Notes under the pieces: model-generated
Databases searched by the model: none
What the model was told of the DNA's origin: nothing
Seen by the model: the letters and a program-made list of their open reading frames with translations, nothing else
Part shown: positions 58,942-64,000 of the stretch, piece by piece
Layout: the number at the start of each line of letters is the position of its first letter
How positions within the stretch are numbered: position 1 is the stretch's first letter
Source: Streptomyces sp. AC512_CC834
GTDB taxonomy: Bacteria > Actinomycetota > Actinomycetes > Streptomycetales > Streptomycetaceae
Direction of reading: 5' to 3'
Length of the DNA: 64,000 nucleotides
Assembly: GCF_019049325.1 (NCBI RefSeq)
Contig: NZ_JAGMUO010000024.1
Span: 62,001 to 126,000, forward strand
Program-made: the position numbers and the translations under genes

Positions 58942-59162
58942 GCCTCCTGAGCCTCGTCAGGGCCGGCAGCCTGAGCCCCGCCCGGCTTCCTCGCCCCGCT
59001 CTCCTGCCCCCGGCTCCAGTCACCCGGCCCCTGGCACTCGGCAACCCGTCCGGAGGACATCCGCAACCCGTACGGACCGTACGGGTGTGCGCCGTGCAGT
59101 ACGCCCCCGGAAGCTGGCCGGGAACGGACCAGCGGACGAGTCAGGGCACGAGGAGGCACTCC

Positions 59163-60800
59163 ATGCGCGGAGCCACGCACGCCAAATGGGCCGCTTGCGC
59201 GGCGGCGGTAGTCCTCGCGGCGACGGCCTGCGGCGGCGGGGGCGGGGACGGAGGCAGCGGCGGGGACAGTGGCGCCGTGCTCAGCTCCTCCTGGGGCGAC
59301 CCCCAGAACCCGCTGGAGCCGGCCAACACCAACGAGGTGCAGGGCGGCAAGGTCCTCGACATGATCTTCCGGGGGCTGAAGAAGTACGACCCGGAGACCG
59401 GCGAGGCGAAGAACATGCTCGCCGAGAAGATCGAGACCTCCGACTCGCAGAACTTCACCGTCACCGTCAAGGACGGCTGGACCTTCAGCAACGGCGAGAA
59501 GGTCACCGCCCAGTCCTTCGTGGACGCCTGGAACTACGGCGCGAGCCTCAAGAACAACCAGCGCAACGCGTACTTCTTCGCGTACATCGACGGCTACGAC
59601 AAGGTGCACCCCGAGGGCGGCGGCAAGCAGAGCGCAGACACGCTCTCCGGGCTGAAGGTCACCGGCCCCCTCACCTTCACGATCAAGCTCAGCCAGAAGT
59701 TCTCGACGTTCCCCGACACCCTCGGCTACCCGGCCTTCGCCCCGCTGCCCCGGGCGTTCTTCGACGACCACGACGCCTGGCTGAAGAAGCCGATCGGCAA
59801 CGGCCCGTACAAGGTCGACAACTACACCCGCGGCTCGCAGATGTCCCTGCGTAAGTGGGAGGAGTACCCCGGCCCGGACAAGGCGCAGAACGGCGGCGTG
59901 GACCTCAAGGTCTACACCGACAACAACACCGCCTACACCGACCTGATCGCGGGCAACCTCGACCTCGTCGACGACGTCCCCGCCTCCCAGCTCAAGAACG
60001 TCAAGAACGACCTCGGCGACCGGTACATCAACACCCCCGCGGGCATCATCCAGACCCTCGCCTTCCCGTTCTACGACAACGACTGGAGCAAGCCGGGCTC
60101 CGAGAAGGTCCGCAAGGGCCTGTCCATGGCGATCAACCGCAAGCAGATCACCGACACGATCTTCCAGCAGACCCGCACCCCCGCCACCGACTGGACCTCA
60201 CCGGTCCTCGGCGAGGACGGCGGCTACAAGCCGGGCCTGTGCGGTGAGGCCTGCGAGTACAACCCGGAGGAAGCGAGGAGACTGGTCAAGGAGGGCGGCG
60301 GACTCCCCGGCGGCCAGGTCAAGCTCACGTACAACGCCGACACCGGCTCCCACAAGCAGTGGATCGACGCGGTCTGCAACTCCATCAACAACGCCCTGGA
60401 AAACGACCGCGCCTGCGCCGGCAACCCGGTCGGCACGTTCGCCGACTTCCGCAACCAGATCACCGACCAGAAGATGAGCGGCCCCTTCCGCGCGGGCTGG
60501 CAGATGGACTACCCGCTCATCCAGAACTTCCTCCAGCCGCTCTACTACACCAACGCCTCCTCCAACGACGGCAAGTGGTCCAACGAGAAGTTCGACGACC
60601 TCGTCGACCAGGCCAACGCCCAGACCGACACCGCCAAGGCCATCGACCTCTTCCAGCAGGCCGAGGAGGTCCTTCGGGACGAGATGGGGGCCATCCCGCT
60701 CTGGTACCAGAACGGCAGCGCAGGCTACTCGGACCGGCTCTCCAACGTGAAGCTCAACCCGTTCAGCGTCCCGGTCTACAACGAGATCAAGGTCGGCTGA
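59163..60800 (+). CDS. Oligopeptide-binding lipoprotein of second importer
   Basis: A 545-residue SBP family 5 lipoprotein. Signal peptide MRGATHAKWAACAAAVVLAA ends at TACGGG (Cys about 23). Family features include the SSSWGDPQNPLEPANTNEV opening, GWTFSNGEKVTAQSFVDAW (lid region), KGLSMAINRKQITDTIF and WQMDYPLIQNFLQPLYY. The wording is closer to DppA/OppA peptide-binding proteins of actinobacteria than to BldKB. It begins the second complete importer operon and shares its N-terminus and ribosome site with the relic at 51711. Confidence 0.9.
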   Translation: MRGATHAKWAACAAAVVLAATACGGGGGDGGSGGDSGAVLSSSWGDPQNPLEPANTNEVQGGKVLDMIFRGLKKYDPETGEAKNMLAEKIETSDSQNFTVTVKDGWTFSNGEKVTAQSFVDAWNYGASLKNNQRNAYFFAYIDGYDKVHPEGGGKQSADTLSGLKVTGPLTFTIKLSQKFSTFPDTLGYPAFAPLPRAFFDDHDAWLKKPIGNGPYKVDNYTRGSQMSLRKWEEYPGPDKAQNGGVDLKVYTDNNTAYTDLIAGNLDLVDDVPASQLKNVKNDLGDRYINTPAGIIQTLAFPFYDNDWSKPGSEKVRKGLSMAINRKQITDTIFQQTRTPATDWTSPVLGEDGGYKPGLCGEACEYNPEEARRLVKEGGGLPGGQVKLTYNADTGSHKQWIDAVCNSINNALENDRACAGNPVGTFADFRNQITDQKMSGPFRAGWQMDYPLIQNFLQPLYYTNASSNDGKWSNEKFDDLVDQANAQTDTAKAIDLFQQAEEVLRDEMGAIPLWYQNGSAGYSDRLSNVKLNPFSVPVYNEIKVG

Positions 60801-60814
60801 GGGGGGCGGGCTCC

Positions 60815-61738
60815 ATGGGACGCTACGTCGTCCGGCGGCTGCTCCAGATGATCCCGGTCTTCATCGGGGCCACGCTGCTGATCTTCCTCATGGTCAACGT
60901 GATGGGCGACCCCATCGCGGGCCTGTGCGGCGACCGTGAGTGCGACCCGGCGACCGCCGCGCAGCTACGGCACGAGTTCGGCCTCGACCAGCCCGTGTGG
61001 CAGCAGTACGTCACCTACATGGGCAACGTCTTCACCGGCGACTTCGGCACCGCGTTCAACGGCCAGCCGGTCACCGAGCTGATGGGCACGGCGTTCCCGG
61101 TCACCATCCGGCTCACCCTCGTCGCGATCCTCTTCGAGGTCGTCGTCGGCATCATCCTGGGCGTCGTCACCGGCCTGCGCCGCGGCCGCCCCGTCGACAC
61201 CGGGGTCCTGCTCCTGACCCTGGTCGTCATCTCCGTCCCCACCTTCGTCACCGGCCTGCTGCTCCAACTGCTGCTCGGCGTCAAGTGGGGCTGGATCGAC
61301 CCGGCGGTCTCCTCCGAGGCGCTCTTCGGCGAGCTGATCGTCCCGGGCCTGGTCCTCGCCTCGGTGTCACTGGCGTACGTCACCCGGCTGACCCGTACCT
61401 CCATCGCGGAGAACCGGCGCTCCGACTACGTCCGCACCGCCATCGCCAAGGGCCTGCCCCGCCACCGGGTCATCACCCGGCACCTGCTGCGCAACTCCCT
61501 CATCCCCGTCGTCACCTTCATCGGCACCGACATCGGCGCCCTGATGGGCGGCGCCATCGTCACCGAGCGGATCTTCAACATCCACGGCGTCGGCTACCAG
61601 CTCTACCAGGGCATCCTGCGCCAGAACACCCAGACCGTGGTCGGCTTCGTCACCGTCCTGGTCCTCGTCTTCCTCGTCGCCAACCTCGTCGTCGACCTCC
61701 TGTACGCCGTACTCGACCCGAGGATCCGCTATGCCTGA
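60815..61738 (+). CDS. Peptide ABC permease (DppB type)
   Basis: A 307-residue membrane subunit with six helices. It opens GRYVVRRLLQMIPVFIGATL, has FGLDQPVWQQYVTYMGN and GDFGTAF typical of DppB, and the EAA loop RTAIAKGLPRHRVITRHLL (about 208-226). The ATG at 60815 is 14 bases after the binding-protein stop. Its end overlaps the next permease by eight bases, ensuring coupled synthesis. Confidence 0.92.
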   Translation: MGRYVVRRLLQMIPVFIGATLLIFLMVNVMGDPIAGLCGDRECDPATAAQLRHEFGLDQPVWQQYVTYMGNVFTGDFGTAFNGQPVTELMGTAFPVTIRLTLVAILFEVVVGIILGVVTGLRRGRPVDTGVLLLTLVVISVPTFVTGLLLQLLLGVKWGWIDPAVSSEALFGELIVPGLVLASVSLAYVTRLTRTSIAENRRSDYVRTAIAKGLPRHRVITRHLLRNSLIPVVTFIGTDIGALMGGAIVTERIFNIHGVGYQLYQGILRQNTQTVVGFVTVLVLVFLVANLVVDLLYAVLDPRIRYA

Positions 61739-62711
61739 TCAGGAGCCCTACGAGCCCGAGCGCGCCGTCGCCGGCACCGGCATGGGCGGGACGATGGACC
61801 TGGGCGCGAGCGAGGCGGTCACGCTGGAGAAGCCGCCTGGACCGGACGGCGGGGACCCGCGGGACAAGCCCCGCAGCCTCTGGTCCGACGCCTGGCACGA
61901 CCTGCGCCGCAACCCCGTCTTCATCATCTCCGCGCTGGTGATCCTCTTCCTGATCGTCATCTCCCTGTGGCCGTCCCTGATCGCGTCGGGCAGCCCGCTG
62001 AAGTGCGACCTCGCCAAGGCCCAGGAGGGCTCCCAGTCCGGCCACCCCTTCGGCTTCAACGGCCAGGGCTGCGACGTCTACACCCGTACCGTCTACGGCG
62101 CCCGTACGTCGGTGGCGGTCGGCATCCTCGCCACGCTCGGCGTCGCCGTCCTCGGCAGCGTCCTCGGCGGACTCGCCGGGTTCTTCGGCGGCGCCTGGGA
62201 CGCGATCCTGTCCCGGATCACCGACGTCTTCTTCGCCATCCCGGTCGTCCTCGGCGGCCTCGTCCTGCTCTCCGTCATCACCAGCAGCACCGTCTGGCCG
62301 GTCATCGGCTTCATCGTGCTGCTCGGCTGGCCGCAGATCTCCCGCATCGCCCGCGGCTCCGTCATCACCGCCAAGCAGAACGACTACGTCCAGGCGGCCC
62401 GAGCCCTCGGCGCCTCCAACTCCCGCCTCCTGCTGCGCCACATCGCGCCCAACGCCGTAGCCCCCGTCATCGTCGTGGCGACCATCGCGCTCGGCACGTA
62501 CATCTCCCTGGAGGCGACCCTGTCCTTCCTCGGCGTCGGCCTGAAGCCGCCCAGCGTGTCCTGGGGCATCGACATCTCCGCCGCCGCCCCCTACGTCCGC
62601 AACGCCCCGCACGCGCTGCTGTGGCCGTCCGGAGCGCTCGCCATCACGGTCCTCGCGTTCATCATGCTCGGCGACGCGGTGCGCGACGCCCTCGACCCGA
62701 AGCTGAGGTGA
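61731..62711 (+). CDS. Peptide ABC permease (DppC type)
   Basis: A 326-residue membrane subunit. A 45-residue acidic N-terminal tail precedes SLWSDAWHDLRRNPVFIIS and six helices. The EAA loop is QAARALGASNSRLLLRHIAP (about 218-237), followed by FLGVGLKPPSVSWG, a hallmark of DppC/OppC proteins. It pairs with the DppB-type subunit to form the pore. Confidence 0.92.
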   Translation: MPDQEPYEPERAVAGTGMGGTMDLGASEAVTLEKPPGPDGGDPRDKPRSLWSDAWHDLRRNPVFIISALVILFLIVISLWPSLIASGSPLKCDLAKAQEGSQSGHPFGFNGQGCDVYTRTVYGARTSVAVGILATLGVAVLGSVLGGLAGFFGGAWDAILSRITDVFFAIPVVLGGLVLLSVITSSTVWPVIGFIVLLGWPQISRIARGSVITAKQNDYVQAARALGASNSRLLLRHIAPNAVAPVIVVATIALGTYISLEATLSFLGVGLKPPSVSWGIDISAAAPYVRNAPHALLWPSGALAITVLAFIMLGDAVRDALDPKLR

Positions 62712-62720
62712 GCCGCCGCC

Positions 62721-63704
62721 ATGCTGCTCGAAGTGCGCGACCTGCACGTGGAGTTCCACACCCGGGACGGCGTGGCCAAGGCCGTCAACGGCGTCAGCTA
62801 CGGCGTGGACGCGGGCGAGACCCTCGCGGTGCTCGGCGAGTCCGGCTCCGGCAAGTCCGTCACCGCCCAGACCGTCATGGGCATCCTCGACGTCCCACCC
62901 GGCCGGATCACCGCGGGCGAGGTGGTCTTCGAGGGCCGGGACCTGCTGAAGCTGAAGGAGGAGGAACGCCGCAAGGTCCGCGGCGCCGAGATGGCGATGA
63001 TCTTCCAGGACGCGCTGTCGTCGCTGAACCCGGTCCTGACCGTCGGCGCCCAGCTCGCCGAGATGTTCACCGTGCACCGCGGCATGTCCCGCAAGGACGC
63101 CCACGCCAAGGCCGTCGAGCTGATGGACCGCGTCCGCATCCCGGCCGCCAAGGAGCGGGTGCGGCAGTACCCGCACCAGTTCTCCGGCGGCATGCGCCAA
63201 CGCATCATGATCGCGATGGCGATGGCCCTGGAACCCAAGCTGATCATCGCCGACGAGCCGACCACCGCCCTGGACGTCACCGTCCAGGCCCAGGTCATGG
63301 AGCTGCTCGCGGAACTCCAGCGCGAACTGCACATGGGCCTGATCCTCATCACCCACGACCTGGGCGTGGTCGCCGACGTCGCCGACAAGATCGCCGTCAT
63401 GTACGCGGGCCGGATCGTGGAGACGGCACCCGTCCACGACATCTACAAGAACCCCGCCCACCCCTACACCCGCGGCCTGCTGGACTCGATCCCGCGCCTG
63501 GACCAGAAGGGCCAGGAGCTGTACGCCATCAAGGGCCTGCCGCCCAACCTCACCCGCATCCCGCCCGGCTGCGCCTTCCACCCCCGCTGCCCGATGGCCC
63601 AGGACGTCTGCCGCACCGACGTACCACCCCTCTACGACGTCACGGACTCCGACGCGGAGCGGGGCAGCGCCTGCCACTTCTGGAGGGAGTGCCTGCATGG
63701 CTGA
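62721..63704 (+). CDS. Peptide ABC ATPase (DppD type)
   Basis: A 327-residue ATPase. Walker [10 protein letters not shown] (about 40), Q loop IFQDALSSLNP, signature SGGMRQRIMIAMAM, Walker [14 protein letters not shown] loop ITHDLG. The C-terminal oligo_HPY segment keeps CAFHPRCPMAQDVC and SACHFW. It overlaps the next ATPase gene by eight bases. It energises import of peptides bound by the lipoprotein at 59163. Confidence 0.93.
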   Translation: MLLEVRDLHVEFHTRDGVAKAVNGVSYGVDAGETLAVLGESGSGKSVTAQTVMGILDVPPGRITAGEVVFEGRDLLKLKEEERRKVRGAEMAMIFQDALSSLNPVLTVGAQLAEMFTVHRGMSRKDAHAKAVELMDRVRIPAAKERVRQYPHQFSGGMRQRIMIAMAMALEPKLIIADEPTTALDVTVQAQVMELLAELQRELHMGLILITHDLGVVADVADKIAVMYAGRIVETAPVHDIYKNPAHPYTRGLLDSIPRLDQKGQELYAIKGLPPNLTRIPPGCAFHPRCPMAQDVCRTDVPPLYDVTDSDAERGSACHFWRECLHG

Positions 63705-64000
63705 GGCGACGGATCCGATCCTCGAAGTGCGCGGGCTGGTCAAGCACTACCCGCTCACCTCCGGCATCCTCTTCAAGAAGCAGGTCGGCGCGGTGAAGGC
63801 CGTCGACGGCGTCGACTTCCACCTCGACCGCGGCGAAACGCGGGGCATCGTCGGCGAGTCCGGCTGCGGCAAGTCCACGGTCGCCAAGATGCTGGTCAAC
63901 CTGGAGAAGCCGACGGCCGGCGAGATCCGCTACAAGGGCGAGGACATCACCCGCCTGTCGGGCAAGGCCCTGAAGTCCGTACGCCGGAACATCCAGATGG
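63697..64000 (+). CDS. Peptide ABC ATPase (DppF type), truncated by window edge
   Basis: Only the first 101 codons are in the window. They include [16 protein letters not shown], the Walker [10 protein letters not shown] (about 52) and the [15 protein letters not shown] region typical of OppF/DppF subunits. The signature and Walker B lie outside. It completes a second five-gene importer next to bldK. Confidence 0.93.
   Translation, partial: MAEATDPILEVRGLVKHYPLTSGILFKKQVGAVKAVDGVDFHLDRGETRGIVGESGCGKSTVAKMLVNLEKPTAGEIRYKGEDITRLSGKALKSVRRNIQM

Larger units (their letters stand above)
58339..59162 (+). other. GC-rich repeat region between bldK and the second peptide importer
   Basis: No gene is visible in these 824 bases; open frames on both strands are compositional. 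About 600 bases (58340-58945) are made of CCGGGCTGG/GGTTGGCTGC-type words arranged as nested repeats, detailed separately. The last 150 bases (59000-59160) are non-repetitive and should hold the promoter and the GAGGAGG ribosome site of the next lipoprotein gene. Confidence 0.7.

Noticed and set aside
58339..58945. Repeats considered as a CRISPR array or repeat-protein gene
   Set aside because: The 48-bp copies are adjacent with no spacers, the 171-bp units are imperfect, and no cas gene or coherent protein repeat is present.

Overview
This window is chromosomal DNA from a Streptomyces or a very close actinomycete. The evidence is very high G+C, strong G/C bias at third codon positions, frequent GTG starts, many 4-base ATGA/GTGA gene overlaps, several SpoIIE-type phosphatase and anti-sigma-kinase genes, and at the right end a typA-bldKABCDE block whose gene order matches the bldK (oligopeptide import, aerial development) region of Streptomyces coelicolor. 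I see no tRNA, rRNA, CRISPR array, insertion sequence or prophage.

Layout. 1-3606 (minus strand) looks like a small RiPP-type operon cut by the left edge: a 63-residue precursor-like peptide, a divergent group IV PLP decarboxylase, a tandem-GNAT protein, and an arginase-family enzyme with an N-terminal extension that resembles a RiPP recognition element. 3887-5000 is a gene graveyard: a LuxR-type tail fragment and a Ser/Thr kinase pseudogene with three lesions. 5161-8834 carries an MFS exporter divergent from an XRE-cupin regulator, a His-rich methyltransferase and a frameshifted TetR remnant. 8996-17908 is a coherent membrane-stress-like block: exported alpha/beta hydrolase, acyltransferase 3, fatty-acid desaturase, DesK-like histidine kinase, NarL-type response regulator and a MacB-like ABC exporter. 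The hydrolase and the exporter are each preceded by the same dyad-containing DNA element, and a third copy lies near 20,670. 18049-20619 is an RraA-like/aminotransferase/TetR unit. 20841-28103 is a six-gene, tightly coupled operon of unknown role: alpha/beta hydrolase, DUF3500, gamma-glutamyltransferase-like protein, DUF1275 membrane protein, MFS and FAD monooxygenase.

28149-37121 is a mosaic of single genes and divergent regulator/target pairs: DinB-like protein, methyltransferase/XRE-cupin, SNF2 helicase, LysR/SDR, a DUF4190-septum-formation membrane protein, a GntR regulator and a 63-residue small protein. 37197-42423 holds a Nudix hydrolase, a stand-alone anti-sigma-type ATPase, a large PAS-GAF-PP2C-ATPase signalling protein and a membrane-anchored glycosidase-like protein. 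42439-46090 is a three-subunit succinate dehydrogenase operon (cytochrome b-like subunit, SdhA, SdhB), preceded by a small coiled-coil gene.

46746-64000 is dominated by peptide transport and translation: an orphan solute-binding lipoprotein with long low-complexity insertions, the ribosomal GTPase TypA/BipA, the complete five-gene bldK importer, a terminator followed by about 600 bp of GC-rich repeats, and then a second complete oligopeptide ABC importer whose last ATPase gene is cut by the right edge.

The best candidate for something undescribed is the RiPP-like operon at the left edge. The most interesting regulatory signals are the three-copy dyad element and the orphan signal-peptide start in the bldK leader. 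All functions are read from sequence only; no database search was possible.
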